Positions 1 to 9,712 are shown, numbered from the stretch's first letter. The stretch: 41,184 nucleotides of DNA from Reyranella sp. (GCA_022844015.1 JALHMO010000048.1:1-41184); one strand, 5' to 3'. Numbers and translations are program-made. The notes: generated by a model not told the origin, from the sequence alone.

Positions 1-1307
1 GGGCGCGCCCCGGCGCGCTGGCTGTCATTCGTCTCAGCGGGCCACGGGCGGGCGAGGCGCTGCGGGCGCTGACCGGCAGCAGCACCGGCCGGCTGCCGCC
101 GCCGCGCCGGCTGGTGCTGCGGTCGGTGCGCGATCCGGCGACCGGCGAGATGATCGATCGTGGCCTGGCGGTGTGGTTCGAGGCGCCCAATACCGAGACA
201 GGCGAGACGATGGCCGAGCTGCACCTGCACGGCGGTCGCGCGGTCGTCGGTGCGGCGCTGTCGGCGCTCCACCGCCTGGGCTATTGCCGCCTCGCCGAGC
301 CCGGCGAGTTCACCCGCCGTGCCTTCGAGCACGGCAGGCTCGACCTCACCCAGGCCGAGGCGATCGCCGACCTGGTGGCGGCCGAAACCGACGAGCAGCG
401 CCGCGCCGCGCTGCGCCAGATGGATGGCGCCCTGCACCGCCTGTACGAGGACTGGCGCGGGCAGGGCCTGCGCCTGCTCGCCCATCTCGAGGCGGCGATC
501 GACTTCCCCGACGAGGACCTGCCGGCCGGGCTGGCCGACGAGGTCGCTGGCGGAATCGAGAAGTTCCGGGCCGCGATCGCCGATCACCTCGACGACCGGC
601 GCGGCGAGCGCCTGCGCGAAGGCCTGTCGATCGCCATCATCGGCCCGCCCAACGCCGGCAAGTCGTCGTTGCTCAACCTGCTGGCGCGGCGCGACGCGGC
701 GATCGTGTCCGAAACCGCCGGCACGACCCGCGACGTGATCGAGGTGCATCTCGATCTCGGCGGCTGGCCGGTCGTGCTGGCCGACACAGCGGGCCTGCGG
801 GCCTCCGACGATCCGATCGAGCAGGAGGGCGTGCGCCGCGCCCGGGCCCGCGCCGCCGCCGCCGACCTGCGCGTGCTGGTGCTCGACGCCACGACAGACT
901 GGCGGCACGCCCGTCAGGCGCTGATCGCCGACACGGACCAATGGGATCCCGCGCGCGACATCGTCGTCGTGAACAAGATCGATCTCGTCGATTCGCAGAT
1001 CGCCGGCTCCCTTCCGTTCTCGGCGACGTCGGGCGCGGGGTTGCCGGATTTGCTGCAGAGCATGCAGCGTTCGGCCGAAGCCCTGATGCAGGAAGGCGCC
1101 GGCCAGCCGCCGCTGACGCGCGCCCGCCATCGGGCAGCCCTCGAGGAGTGCCAGGCCTCGCTGGCCCGTGCGCTCGTTGCGCCGGAGGTGGCGCTTGCCG
1201 CCGAGGATTTGCGCCTCGCAATGCGCGCGCTCGGCCGCATCACCGGTGTCGTCAGGATCGACGAGCTGCTCGACGTCATCTTCCGTGACTTCTGCATCGG
1301 GAAGTGA
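1..1307 (+). CDS. mnmE: tRNA uridine-5-carboxymethylaminomethyl modification GTPase MnmE, 5' end cut by the window
   Basis: MnmE works with MnmG in the cytoplasm to modify U34 of certain tRNAs. The frame is open from the left edge (first whole codon at 3) and gives 434 residues, so only about the first 15 residues of a normal ~450-residue protein are missing; the first visible stretch reads GALAVIRLSGPRAGEAL, the usual MnmE N-terminus. The G domain is complete: P-loop GPPNAGKSS near 640-670, GTTRD near 720, DTAGLR near 785 and NKIDL near 972. The protein ends in FCIGK, the family's diagnostic C-terminus with the functional cysteine. In many alphaproteobacteria mnmG follows directly; here it starts 6.4 kb downstream. 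Confidence 0.97.
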   Translation, partial: ARPGALAVIRLSGPRAGEALRALTGSSTGRLPPPRRLVLRSVRDPATGEMIDRGLAVWFEAPNTETGETMAELHLHGGRAVVGAALSALHRLGYCRLAEPGEFTRRAFEHGRLDLTQAEAIADLVAAETDEQRRAALRQMDGALHRLYEDWRGQGLRLLAHLEAAIDFPDEDLPAGLADEVAGGIEKFRAAIADHLDDRRGERLREGLSIAIIGPPNAGKSSLLNLLARRDAAIVSETAGTTRDVIEVHLDLGGWPVVLADTAGLRASDDPIEQEGVRRARARAAAADLRVLVLDATTDWRHARQALIADTDQWDPARDIVVVNKIDLVDSQIAGSLPFSATSGAGLPDLLQSMQRSAEALMQEGAGQPPLTRARHRAALEECQASLARALVAPEVALAAEDLRLAMRALGRITGVVRIDELLDVIFRDFCIGK

Positions 1308-1409
1308 GCGGTATCAGGTAGCCACCGCGCCCAGGCGCAACTCGGCACGTAGGGCGCTGCCGGGTAGTATGGCGACAAGACGCTTCCTTCTGGGGACCCT
1401 GAGCCTGCC

Positions 1410-2822
1410 ATGAATGAAACCGACCTTTGCTTCACGCCGGCGACCGACCTCGTCGATGCGATCCGCGCCAAGAAGCTGTCTGCCGTCGAGATAACGGCCG
1501 CCGTGCTGAGGCGCATCGAGCGGCTCGAGCCGCAGCTCAACGCCTTCGCCTACCTGGCGGCCGACGAAGCGATGGATGCCGCGCAAGCCGCCGATCGCGC
1601 GCTCGCCAGGGGCGAGCCGATGGGGCCGCTGCACGGCGTGCCGGTGACCATCAAGGATCACGAGGCGGTGCGCGGCATGCAGCTCGAGTACGGCACGCAT
1701 CTGCGGCGCGGCGAGGTGGCGACGGCCGACAACGCGATGGTCGCGCGGCTGCGTGCGGGGGGCGCCATCATCCTCGGCAAGACGTCGACGCCGGAGTTCG
1801 GCTGGATGGGCGTCAGCAACTCGCCGCTCACCGGCATCACGCACAATCCATGGAAGCATGGCTACAACGCCGGTGCCTCGTCGGCGGGCGCCGGCGCCGG
1901 GGCGGCGGCCGGCTACGGGCCGTTGCACCAGGGCAGCGACGGCGCGGGATCGATCCGCATGCCGGCGCATTTCAGCGGCGTCTTCGGCCTGAAGCCGACC
2001 TACGGCCGCGTGCCGCAATCGCCGGTCGCCGCCAGCGACTTCACCGTGCATCTCGGGCCGCTCACGCGCACCGTCGCCGACGCGGCGCTTATGCTGAGGA
2101 CCATGGCCGGCCCGCATCCCGACGATCACACCAGCCTGGAGGCCCAGCCCGCCGACTATCCGCGTCGTCTGGGCGAACGGCCGCGCGCGCCGCGCCTCGC
2201 CTACAGTCCCGATCTCGATCATGCGCGCGTCGATTCCGAGGTCGCCACCCTGGTGCGCCAGGCAGTCGAGGCGTTCGAGCGTGACCTCGGCCTGACGGTC
2301 GAGCAGGTCAGGACGCCCTGGGGACCGAAGGGTCCGCCGCTGGCCCGCTTCTTCTGGCCGGCGCATTTCATGCGTCACTTCGATCGGCTCCCCGAGTTCC
2401 GCGACCGCATGGATCCGGGATTCGTCGCCTGCATGGAGGCCGGGCAGCACGTCACGATGGCCGACTACCAGAAGACGCGACTGGTGAAGTACGCCTATTG
2501 CGGCGAGATCCACCATTTCTTCGACGACTGGGATTTCCTCCTGACGCCAGCGGTGTCGGTCCCCGCGTTTCCGGCGACGCTGCTGCAGCCGCCGCACTGG
2601 CCGCAGCATCCGTGGGACTGGCTGTCGTGGGCAGAGTTCTCCTATCCCTTCAACCTCTCGGGCAATCCGGCGGCATCGATGCCGTGCGGGTTCACGACGG
2701 ACGGCCTGCCGGTCGGCCTGCAGATCGTCGGCCGGCGCTTCGACGATCTCGGCGTGCTGCAGATGTCGGCCGCGTTCGAGGCGGCGCGGCCATGGGCCGG
2801 CAAGCGGCCGCCGCTGGATTGA
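1410..2822 (+). CDS. Amidase signature family protein
   Basis: A 470-residue amidase-signature hydrolase; substrate not predictable. The expected Lys/cis-Ser/Ser triad is visible: K82 in VTIKDHE, S157 in the serine/glycine loop, and nucleophile S181 in GSDGAGSIRMPA. The spacing S157-S181 is 24 residues, as in characterised members. The usual GGSSGG loop reads GASSAGAGAGA here, a slightly unusual alanine-rich version, and the following segment (FGLKPTYGRVP) is typical. Length fits stand-alone amidases; there is no gatB or gatC beside it, so it is probably not GatA. The ATG at 1410 has a weak purine-rich GGGGA about 13 bases upstream. It stands alone between mnmE and a repeat-rich gap. Confidence 0.9.
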   Translation: MNETDLCFTPATDLVDAIRAKKLSAVEITAAVLRRIERLEPQLNAFAYLAADEAMDAAQAADRALARGEPMGPLHGVPVTIKDHEAVRGMQLEYGTHLRRGEVATADNAMVARLRAGGAIILGKTSTPEFGWMGVSNSPLTGITHNPWKHGYNAGASSAGAGAGAAAGYGPLHQGSDGAGSIRMPAHFSGVFGLKPTYGRVPQSPVAASDFTVHLGPLTRTVADAALMLRTMAGPHPDDHTSLEAQPADYPRRLGERPRAPRLAYSPDLDHARVDSEVATLVRQAVEAFERDLGLTVEQVRTPWGPKGPPLARFFWPAHFMRHFDRLPEFRDRMDPGFVACMEAGQHVTMADYQKTRLVKYAYCGEIHHFFDDWDFLLTPAVSVPAFPATLLQPPHWPQHPWDWLSWAEFSYPFNLSGNPAASMPCGFTTDGLPVGLQIVGRRFDDLGVLQMSAAFEAARPWAGKRPPLD

Positions 2823-2888
2823 AGCGAGGAAGCCGCACGGGCTCGAGGCGACAGCGAGAGCGCACTCCCGTCGAACGAGCGACCCCAC

Positions 2889-3009
2889 AACCTCATGCTG
2901 AGGAGCGAGCGCAGCGAGCGTCTCGAAGCATGGGCAACCGGCACCGAGCCTGATCTACATCCTTCGAGACACCGCGCTTGGCGCGGCTCCTCAGGATGAG
3001 GTCGTACTG
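2889..3009. repeat. Dispersed ~120-bp imperfect palindromic repeat, copy A
   Basis: This block begins AACCTCATGCTGAGGAGC and ends with GGCTCCTCAGGATGAGG plus a short tail. The outer arms are near-inverted copies of each other, with a TCTCGAAG / CTTCGAGA pair inside. It aligns end to end with the block at 40906-41025 (copy B). It sits in a non-coding gap downstream of the amidase and downstream of the oppositely oriented molybdenum hydroxylase subunit, so it may also act as a bidirectional stem-loop. I see no gene inside. Confidence 0.8.
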
Positions 3010-3013
3010 GTCG

Positions 3014-3054
3014 CTCCAGCTGGCGCGGCAGCTGGAGTACTCAGCCGAGTACTC
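3014..3054. repeat. Hairpin CTCCAGCTG/CAGCTGGAG followed by a paired GAGTACTC palindrome
   Basis: A perfect 9-bp inverted repeat (3014-3022 and 3029-3037) encloses a 6-base loop. The 8-bp palindrome GAGTACTC then occurs twice, at 3035-3042 and 3047-3054. The structure lies directly beyond the stop of the molybdenum-subunit gene on the minus strand. It could protect or end that transcript, but there is no T-run, so a classic intrinsic terminator is not supported. Confidence 0.45.
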
Positions 3055-3061
3055 GCCTCGT

Positions 3062-5170
3062 CTACTCCATCCGGTCGAGCAGCGTGGGCAGCACCTTGTC
3101 GAGGGTGATCGGGTAGCTGCGCACGCGCGCGCCGCAGGCGTTGTAGACGGCATTGGCGATAGCCGCGCCGGCACCGCAGATGCCGAGCTCGCCGACGCCC
3201 TTCGATCCCAGCACATTGGCGTGCGGGTCGAGCTCGTCGAGCAGGATGGCGTCGACATCCGGCACGTCGGCATGGACGGGGACGTGATAGCTGGCGAGGT
3301 CCCGGGTGATGAAGGCGCCGAAGCGCGGATCGACCACCGCCTCCTCCTCCAGTGCCGCGCCGACACCCCAGATCATGCCGCCGATCAGCTGCGAGCGCGC
3401 CGTCTTGGCGTTGAGGATGCGGCCCGCGGAGAACACGCCCAGCATGCGGCGCAGGCGCACCTCGCCGGTCGTCTCGTCGACGCCGACCTCGGCAAAGTGC
3501 GCGCCGTAGGCGAACTGCGAGTATTTCTTGTAGTCCTCGCCCGGCGTCACGTGGCCCTCGGCCGAGAGGCCCTGCGCGCCTTCCCCCGCGGCCAGCCTTG
3601 CCTTGAGCTTGGTGCACGCGTCGTGGAGCGCGGCGCCGCAGCTCGATGCGCCGAACGAACCGCCCGAGCCCGGCGTGTCGGGATAGCCGCTGTGGCCGAG
3701 CCTCACCTCGATGTTCTCGACCGGCAGGCCCAGCACCTCGGCGGCAATCTGGGCGAGCACCGTGTAGGAGCCGGTACCGATGTCGGTCATGTCCATCTCG
3801 ACAACGGCGCGGCGCGCCGACTTCAGGGTGACGCGCGCGCTCGCCTTGCGAAGGAAGTTGCCGCGGATCGCCGCAGCCATCCCCATGCCGACCAGCCACC
3901 GGCCGTCGCGTGTGGTGCCCGGCTGCTTGCGGCGCCTGTCCCAGCCGAAGCGCCTGGCACCCTCGGTCAGGCAGGGAACCAGCGCGCGGGTCGAGAACGG
4001 CACCCTCTTCTCGGGGTCTTGCTCCGGCTCGTTCCTGAGGCGAAGCGCGATCGGGTCCATGTCGAGAGCGACGGCGAGCTCGTCCATCGCCTGCTCGAGC
4101 GCCAGCAGGCCGATCGCCTCGCCCGGCGCGCGCATCGAATCGGGCACCGGCAGGTCGAGGGTCGCGATCCGCTGGCTGGTCAGGCGGTTGGGCGCCGCAT
4201 AGAGCGAGCGGGTCGCGTTGACGATCGGCTCGGAGAACTCGTCGGCCCGCGCGCTCTGGCTCAACGATTGATGGGCGATCGAGGTCAGGGTGCCGTCGGC
4301 ATCGGCGCCGAGGCGCACGCGCTGGATCGACGCCGGCCGATGTGTGGTGACGTGGAACATCTGCTGCCGGGTGAGCACGATGCGCACCGGGCGCCCGAGC
4401 TCGCGCGCGGCAAGGGCCGCCAGGATGGCGTCGGCATGGACCGGCAGCTTGCCGCCGAAGCCGCCGCCGACGTACTCGGAGATCACCTCGACGTGGTCAG
4501 GCTCGAGCAGCAGCGTGTCGGCGATCGACTTGTGCGCGCTCTCGATCAGCTGCAACGAGCTCCACACCGTGAGCTTGCCGTTCTGCCACGAGGCCAGGCT
4601 CGCATGCGGCTCCATCATGGCGTGGCACTGATACGGCGTCGTGTATATCGCATCGATGCGCGTGCGGGCCGCGTCGAAGGCCGCGTCGACGGCGCCGATG
4701 TGGCTGTCGGAGGACTCGCCTTCGCTGGCCTTCAGCGGGTCGTAGGCGTCACGGCTTGCGTCACCAAGCTCGAAGACGCCGGCGCTCTTCTCGTACACGA
4801 CTGTGACCGAGTCGGCGGCGGCGCGTGCGGCCTCCGGCGTCTCGGCGACGACCAGCGCCACCGGAGCGCCGAAATGCTGCACCTCGTCGCTGGCGAGCTG
4901 CGGCTTGGGGCGGGCATGGCGATCGTCGGCCCGGGCCTGGAAAGGGGCCTGGCGAGGTGCATTCTCGTGCGTCATCACCATCAGCACACCGAGTGTGTTG
5001 CGGGCGGTCGTGCTCTCGATGCTGGTGATGCGGCCACGCGCGATGGTTGCCGTCACGATCGCGCCGTGGGCCATGTCGGGCGCGCGCTTGTCGGCGGCGT
5101 AGGCAGCAGCGCCGGTTATCTTGGCGCGGCCGTCGATGCGGTCGATCCCCTGGCCGATGATGGAATCCAT
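3062..5170 (-). CDS. Molybdenum-cofactor-binding subunit of a xanthine dehydrogenase/aldehyde oxidoreductase family enzyme (PaoC/YagR-like)
   Basis: The large catalytic subunit (702 residues) of a three-subunit molybdenum hydroxylase. An a/b-hammerhead domain occupies roughly the first 130 residues, followed by the molybdopterin-binding domains with EYVGGGFGGK, RAPGEAIGLLALEQAMDELA and, near the C-terminus, KGVGELGICGAGAAIANA, in which E661 is at the position of the family's catalytic glutamate. The start at 5170 is preferred because GGAGG stands 7 bases before it and it begins 2 bases after the FAD-subunit stop; the open frame extends upstream but inside the neighbour. The substrate is probably an aldehyde by analogy with PaoABC. 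No XdhC/PaoD-type maturation chaperone is visible nearby. Confidence 0.92.
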   Translation of the reverse strand: MDSIIGQGIDRIDGRAKITGAAAYAADKRAPDMAHGAIVTATIARGRITSIESTTARNTLGVLMVMTHENAPRQAPFQARADDRHARPKPQLASDEVQHFGAPVALVVAETPEAARAAADSVTVVYEKSAGVFELGDASRDAYDPLKASEGESSDSHIGAVDAAFDAARTRIDAIYTTPYQCHAMMEPHASLASWQNGKLTVWSSLQLIESAHKSIADTLLLEPDHVEVISEYVGGGFGGKLPVHADAILAALAARELGRPVRIVLTRQQMFHVTTHRPASIQRVRLGADADGTLTSIAHQSLSQSARADEFSEPIVNATRSLYAAPNRLTSQRIATLDLPVPDSMRAPGEAIGLLALEQAMDELAVALDMDPIALRLRNEPEQDPEKRVPFSTRALVPCLTEGARRFGWDRRRKQPGTTRDGRWLVGMGMAAAIRGNFLRKASARVTLKSARRAVVEMDMTDIGTGSYTVLAQIAAEVLGLPVENIEVRLGHSGYPDTPGSGGSFGASSCGAALHDACTKLKARLAAGEGAQGLSAEGHVTPGEDYKKYSQFAYGAHFAEVGVDETTGEVRLRRMLGVFSAGRILNAKTARSQLIGGMIWGVGAALEEEAVVDPRFGAFITRDLASYHVPVHADVPDVDAILLDELDPHANVLGSKGVGELGICGAGAAIANAVYNACGARVRSYPITLDKVLPTLLDRME

Positions 5171-5172
5171 GG

Positions 5173-6159
5173 TCAACCTCCGCGGGCCGCGAGATCGGTC
5201 AAGGTGCGCGCGATCAGGCGCCGGGCAAGGTCGATCTTGAACTGGTTGCCGGGTTGGGGTTCGGCACCGGCGACAGCGGCCCGTGCGGCCGCCTCGAAGG
5301 AAGCGCCGCTCGCCGGCGCGCCGACCAGCGCGCGTTCCGCGGCACGCGGTTGCCACGGCTTGTGCGCCACGCCACCCAGGGCCAGTCGCACGTCGCGGAC
5401 CGTCCTGCTGCTACAATCCAGGATTGCAGCGACCGAGACTACCGCGAAGGCAAAGGAGGCGCGGTCGCGCACCTTGCGATAGGCCTGCTTGCCGCGCGCC
5501 GGCGGCGGCAGGATGATCGCGCTGATCAGCTCGCCGGGTGCCAGCGATGTATCGTGGTCCGGCGTCTCGTCGGGCAGCCGATGCAGCGCGCAGATCGGCA
5601 GGGTGCGCACGACGCCGGACGGCGCATGCACCTCGATCTCCGCCTGCAGCGCCGTCAAGGCTACCGCCATGTCGGATGGATGCACCGCGATGCAGTCACG
5701 GCTGGCGCCCAGGATGGCGTGCAGGCGGGAGTAGCCGCCGATCGCCGAGCAGCCGCTGCCGGGCTGGCGTTTGTTGCATGGCATGAAGACATCGTAGAAA
5801 TAGGGACAGCGGGTGCGCTGCATCAGGTTGCCGCCGGCCGTCGCCTGGTTGCGCAACTGTGCGGAAGCGCCGTTCAGCAGTGCCTCGGCGAGGACCGGAT
5901 AGGCTTCGCGGATGCGGTTGTCGCTTGCGATGTCGGTGTTGCTCACCAGCGCGCCGATGCGCAACCCGCCCTCCGCGGTGGCGCCGAAGTCGCGCAACGG
6001 CAGGGCGGAAATGTCGACCAGGCTGGTCGGCCGCTCGACGTCGACCTTCATCAGATCCAGAAGGTTGGTGCCGCCGGCGATGAACTTGCCGCCGAGTTGG
6101 CTCGCCGCCAGCGTCGCGGCCGCGATGCTGGTCGGACGCTCGAAGGTGAACGGTCTCAT
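5173..6159 (-). CDS. FAD-binding subunit with extra Fe-S cysteines, PaoB/YagS-like
   Basis: The FAD-binding middle subunit (328 residues) of the molybdenum hydroxylase, passing electrons from the iron-sulfur subunit to its acceptor. The N-terminus has the flavin-binding segment KFIAGGTNLLDLMK. A cysteine-rich insertion follows (C118, C128, C137, C156, in NLMQRTRCPYF, CNKR, PGSGC and SRDCIAVHPSDM). It matches the additional [4Fe-4S] insertion known in PaoB and 4-hydroxybenzoyl-CoA reductase-type flavoproteins and is absent from ordinary xanthine dehydrogenase FAD subunits. The ATG at 6159 overlaps the upstream stop as ATGA, so translation is probably coupled. The length is close to that of PaoB. 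Confidence 0.92.
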   Translation of the reverse strand: MRPFTFERPTSIAAATLAASQLGGKFIAGGTNLLDLMKVDVERPTSLVDISALPLRDFGATAEGGLRIGALVSNTDIASDNRIREAYPVLAEALLNGASAQLRNQATAGGNLMQRTRCPYFYDVFMPCNKRQPGSGCSAIGGYSRLHAILGASRDCIAVHPSDMAVALTALQAEIEVHAPSGVVRTLPICALHRLPDETPDHDTSLAPGELISAIILPPPARGKQAYRKVRDRASFAFAVVSVAAILDCSSRTVRDVRLALGGVAHKPWQPRAAERALVGAPASGASFEAAARAAVAGAEPQPGNQFKIDLARRLIARTLTDLAARGG

Positions 6160-6701
6160 CCTGCGTGTCCTTGGCGGCTGTCGAGGATTGCGGCGACGAT
6201 GTTGGGGTAGGCGGAGCAGCGACAGATGTTGCCGCTCATGCGTTCGCGGACCTCGACGGCGTCGAGCGACGGCGTTGCGGCGACGTTGGCCATGGCAGCG
6301 GATGGCACGCCATGCTCGATTTCCCGGAACATGCCGACCGCCGAGCAGATCTGGCCGGGAGTGCAGAAGCCGCACTGCAGCCCGTCGTGCGTCCAGAAGG
6401 CCTGTTGCAGCGGATGCAGTGTCTCACTCTCGCCCAGGCCTTCGATGGTGACAATCTCGTCGCCGTGACGCATCGCGACTAGCGACAGGCAGGCATTCAT
6501 GCGCGCGCCATTGACCAGGACGGTGCACGCGCCGCATTGGCCGTGATCGCAGCCTTTCTTGCTCCCGGTCAGTCCGAGGTGGTCGCGCAGGGTATCGAGC
6601 AGCGTCGTCCTCGGATCGACAGTGAGCTCGTGCTTCTGGCCGTTGATCGTGAGCCGTGTCGTCGGCCAGGCGGCGGAGGAAATCGGGTGGCTCTGGGGCA
6701 T
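6156..6701 (-). CDS. Two-[2Fe-2S] iron-sulfur subunit, PaoA/YagT-like but without a Tat signal
   Basis: The small subunit (181 residues from the chosen start) carrying two [2Fe-2S] clusters. The plant-ferredoxin-type cluster uses C51, C56, C59 (CDHGQCGAC) and C71. The all-helical second domain has CGFC (C110, C113) and CRC (C160, C162). It is first in the three-gene minus-strand operon. E. coli PaoA carries a twin-arginine signal; here the residues before the ferredoxin domain (PQSHPISSAAWPTTRLTING) contain no RR motif or hydrophobic stretch. The frame is open further upstream to about 6872 but that part is also not signal-like, so the enzyme is predicted to be cytoplasmic. The exact start is uncertain; AAGG lies about 10 bases before 6701. 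Confidence 0.9.
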   Translation of the reverse strand: MPQSHPISSAAWPTTRLTINGQKHELTVDPRTTLLDTLRDHLGLTGSKKGCDHGQCGACTVLVNGARMNACLSLVAMRHGDEIVTIEGLGESETLHPLQQAFWTHDGLQCGFCTPGQICSAVGMFREIEHGVPSAAMANVAATPSLDAVEVRERMSGNICRCSAYPNIVAAILDSRQGHAG

Positions 6702-6928
6702 GATGGCGGGTGCCTTGGTTTGGGCCTGTGACTTGCGGCCGCAGACGCCAGGACTGATGTCACCCGGGCAAACAGCGGGTGATGGCGGCGGATGATCACG
6801 AAGAGTGGTCTCGACGGTTCGACAACGACAGACGGCGCAGCGCGTTGCATTCTCCGCCGTCGGGATCGCCACTGAGGAAGCGCGCGGTGGGGCAGGAATG
6901 GACGATCCAGCAGAGGGAGCGGCGCGAG

Positions 6929-7540
6929 ATGACGAGGATTCTGCTGACGCGGCACGGGCATGTCGAAGGCATCCGGCCGGAGCGATTTCGCGGCCGTGCC
7001 GAGCTGCCGTTGACGGCGCAGGGAATGGCCGAGGCCGAGGCGCTGGCGGCGCGGATAGCGCGACACTGGAAGCCCGCCAAGGTCTACACCAGTGCCCTGC
7101 AGCGGTGCGTGCTGACGGGAGGGGCGATTGCCGGCGCGGTGGGTGTGGCGACCGAGGCGCTCGCCGGTCTGATGGATATTGACTATGGCGCGTGGCAGAT
7201 GCGGACCCACGAGGAGATCGAGAAGGAGGCGCCGGAAGCCTATCGGCTGTGGCGGACGGCGCCGCAGCGCGTGCGGTTCCCCGGCGGAGAGTCGCTACAG
7301 GATGTGGTGGCGCGAACGGCCGACGTGCTGCGCCTGGTTCTCGCGCGGCATGCCGGCGACACGGTCGTGCTGGTCGGTCACGACAGCGTCAACCGGGCGA
7401 TCCTGATGCAGCTTCTCGACATGCCGCTGACGGCCTATGCCCGGCTCGTCCAGGATCCGTGCACCCTTAACGAGATCGAGGTCTCTTCTGGCGGTGACGT
7501 TCGAATTCAGCGGATCAACGACACCAGCCATCTTGGTTAG
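6929..7540 (+). CDS. Histidine phosphatase family protein (phosphoglycerate mutase-like fold)
   Basis: A 203-residue histidine phosphatase. The N-terminal LLTRHGHV contains the catalytic RHG, with H9 as phosphate acceptor. MDIDYGAWQ resembles the acidic/GxW segment of the GpmB/CobC branch, and VVLVGHDSVNR supplies the second catalytic histidine. The usual RHGET is RHGHV here. The start at 6929 is chosen because the family motif begins 7 residues later and a GGGAG stretch lies upstream; the frame extends further 5' (to 6779) without conserved features. Divergent from the molybdenum hydroxylase operon and followed by 221 bases without a gene. The substrate cannot be told from context. Confidence 0.88.
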   Translation: MTRILLTRHGHVEGIRPERFRGRAELPLTAQGMAEAEALAARIARHWKPAKVYTSALQRCVLTGGAIAGAVGVATEALAGLMDIDYGAWQMRTHEEIEKEAPEAYRLWRTAPQRVRFPGGESLQDVVARTADVLRLVLARHAGDTVVLVGHDSVNRAILMQLLDMPLTAYARLVQDPCTLNEIEVSSGGDVRIQRINDTSHLG

Positions 7541-7761
7541 GCGGTCGGCCCGAGCCAGTCCTCGTGCAGGCTTCGGGATCCCTTCGGTCGGAGAAGTTGG
7601 CCGAACGGGAGGAAGGCCCGACCGGGTGATGGCGCAAATAAAGCTGCAGGCGGGCGAGCAATCTCCGGGAGAGTCCGCTATGCGGAATTGGAGATGAAGC
7701 CGAGGAGCCATTGAGGTCCGAGCCTTGACCGGCGGGCCGGCATCTTGGAGAGAGGCACGCC

Positions 7762-9654
7762 ATGGCGACCTTTTCCTATGACGTGATCGTTGTCGGTGGC
7801 GGACACGCGGGCTGCGAGGCCGCTGCCGCTGCCGCGCGGCTGGGCGCTCGGACGCTGCTGTTGACCCATCAGCTCGACACGATCGGCGAGATGTCCTGTA
7901 ACCCCGCGATCGGGGGGCTCGGGAAGGGACACCTTGTCCGGGAGATCGATGCCCTGGATGGCGTCATGGGGCGGGCTATCGATCGCGCGGGCATCCAGTT
8001 TCGCACCCTCAATCTGTCCAAGGGTCCGGCGGTGCGGGGCCCGCGTGCACAGGCCGACAGGAAGCTTTATCGGCAGGCCATGCAGGACCTGCTCGCGGAG
8101 CAGCCGAACCTCGAGACCCGCGCGGATGGTGTTGCAGACATAGTCGTCGATACGCGGGGAAGTTGTGCCGGTGTCGTCACAGAGTCGGGTGCGCGCATCG
8201 GCGCCGGCCGTGTGATCCTGACGACGGGCACGTTCTTGCGCGGCCTGATCCATCTTGGCGAGATGACCATTCCAGCCGGTCGGGCGCGTGGACAGCGCGG
8301 AGGTTTGCCAGGAGACCTTGCTTCCGACTCCGTCGAGGAGCCATCGACAGCCCTGGCGTATCGCCTGCGCTCGATGGGGTTTGCGCTTGGCAGGTTGAAG
8401 ACGGGGACGCCAGCGCGCCTGGATGGGCGGACAATCGACTTCGGCGCGCTCGAGCGCCAGGAGGGTGACGACCCTCCGGTGCCCTTCTCGTACCTGACGG
8501 AACGCATCACGACCCCGCAGATCGCCTGCCATATCACCGCGACGACGGCCGCCACCCACGAACTCATCCAGGCGAATTTGAAACGATCGCCGCTGTACTC
8601 GGGCCAGATTTCCGGGGTCGGGCCGCGCTACTGTCCTTCGATCGAGGACAAGGTGGTACGATTTGGGCATCGGGACCGCCATCAGATCTTTCTCGAGCCG
8701 GAGGGGCTCGACGATCCGACGGTCTATCCCAACGGCGTTTCCACCTCGCTGCCGCGGGACGTGCAGCTCGCCCTGCTCAAGACCATTCCGGGGCTGGAGC
8801 AAGCGGTCATGCTGCGTCCGGGCTATGCCATCGAGTACGACCATATCGACCCGAGGGAACTTCGTCCGACACTCGAGACCCGCCGCATCCCGGGCCTGTA
8901 CATGGCCGGTCAGATCAATGGAACGACGGGTTACGAGGAAGCGGCAGCCCAGGGCCTGATAGCCGGGTTGAACGCCGCCTTGACTGAACGGTTCGTTGTC
9001 GACCGGGCGGACGGCTATCTGGGCGTCCTGGTCGACGACCTGGTGAGCCTTGGCGTGACAGAGCCGTACCGCATGTTCACGTCTCGGGCGGAGTATCGGC
9101 TGTGGCTGAGGGCGGATAACGCGGATCAACGCCTGACGCCGAGGGGCCTCGCCATAGGCTGCGTCGGCAGCGAGCGCGCGCGAGTGTTTCACGTGAAACA
9201 GGAGGCGCTGGCAAGTGCCAGAGATCTGGCCGCCAATCTCAAGCTCAGTCCGTCCATGCTGGCCAAGCGTGGCATCGCTATCAATCAGGACGGCGTTCCG
9301 CGCTCCGCGCTGGATCTCCTTGCCTACCCAGACATCGCCTGGGATAGGCTTTTGGACCTCTGGCCCACCCTGGGCCGAGTTCCACAGAGTGTTATCGAAC
9401 AACTGACGATCGACGCGCGATACGAAGGCTATCTCGGCCGCCAGCGGACGGATATCGCTGCCTACCGGAAGGACGAAGCCTTGGCCCTGCCGGAGGACCT
9501 CGACTACGGCGCCATCGGTGGCCTGTCGAACGAGGTCAAACAGAAACTCCAGGCGCACAGACCCATCACGCTGGGTCAGGCAGGTCGAATCTCGGGTGTT
9601 ACGCCCGCTGCCCTGGTGGCCCTCCTGAAGCATGTCCGACGGCGTGTGGCGTAG
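7762..9654 (+). CDS. mnmG: tRNA uridine-5-carboxymethylaminomethyl modification enzyme MnmG (GidA)
   Basis: FAD-dependent partner of MnmE in U34 tRNA modification. At 630 residues it is full length. The N-terminal dinucleotide-binding motif [11 protein letters not shown] covers residues 11-21, the conserved [19 protein letters not shown] follows near residue 50, and the central [15 protein letters not shown] motif and SRAEYRL are both present. A perfect parS palindrome lies within codons 475-480 (VFHVKQ). It heads the mnmG-rsmG-parA-parB group, with 181 bases to rsmG. Codon choice is visibly less extreme in GC than in the genes on either side, including the partner gene mnmE. Confidence 0.98.
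   Translation: MATFSYDVIVVGGGHAGCEAAAAAARLGARTLLLTHQLDTIGEMSCNPAIGGLGKGHLVREIDALDGVMGRAIDRAGIQFRTLNLSKGPAVRGPRAQADRKLYRQAMQDLLAEQPNLETRADGVADIVVDTRGSCAGVVTESGARIGAGRVILTTGTFLRGLIHLGEMTIPAGRARGQRGGLPGDLASDSVEEPSTALAYRLRSMGFALGRLKTGTPARLDGRTIDFGALERQEGDDPPVPFSYLTERITTPQIACHITATTAATHELIQANLKRSPLYSGQISGVGPRYCPSIEDKVVRFGHRDRHQIFLEPEGLDDPTVYPNGVSTSLPRDVQLALLKTIPGLEQAVMLRPGYAIEYDHIDPRELRPTLETRRIPGLYMAGQINGTTGYEEAAAQGLIAGLNAALTERFVVDRADGYLGVLVDDLVSLGVTEPYRMFTSRAEYRLWLRADNADQRLTPRGLAIGCVGSERARVFHVKQEALASARDLAANLKLSPSMLAKRGIAINQDGVPRSALDLLAYPDIAWDRLLDLWPTLGRVPQSVIEQLTIDARYEGYLGRQRTDIAAYRKDEALALPEDLDYGAIGGLSNEVKQKLQAHRPITLGQAGRISGVTPAALVALLKHVRRRVA
9185..9200. promoter_or_regulatory. parS: parS site 1 (perfect 16-bp palindrome)
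   Basis: TGTTTCACGTGAAACA is the consensus ParB-binding site with no mismatch. It lies inside the mnmG coding sequence about 2.1 kb upstream of parB. By established knowledge of ParABS systems, ParB loads here as a CTP-dependent clamp and ParA moves the complex. Confidence 0.95.
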
Positions 9655-9712
9655 CGAGGGACGGGGTCAGGTTTCGCTGACGTCAGAATCGATCCTACCC
9701 ATTGTCGCGTGC

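Noticed and set aside
2978..5482. Long open frame on the plus strand opposite the molybdenum subunit
   Set aside because: It is an antisense shadow caused by high GC content; it lacks any family motif, while the minus-strand frame has all expected ones.
7580..7609. CCCTTCGG / CCGAACGGG stem after the histidine phosphatase as a terminator
   Set aside because: The stem has a bulge and no T-run follows, so it is too weak to list as a terminator.
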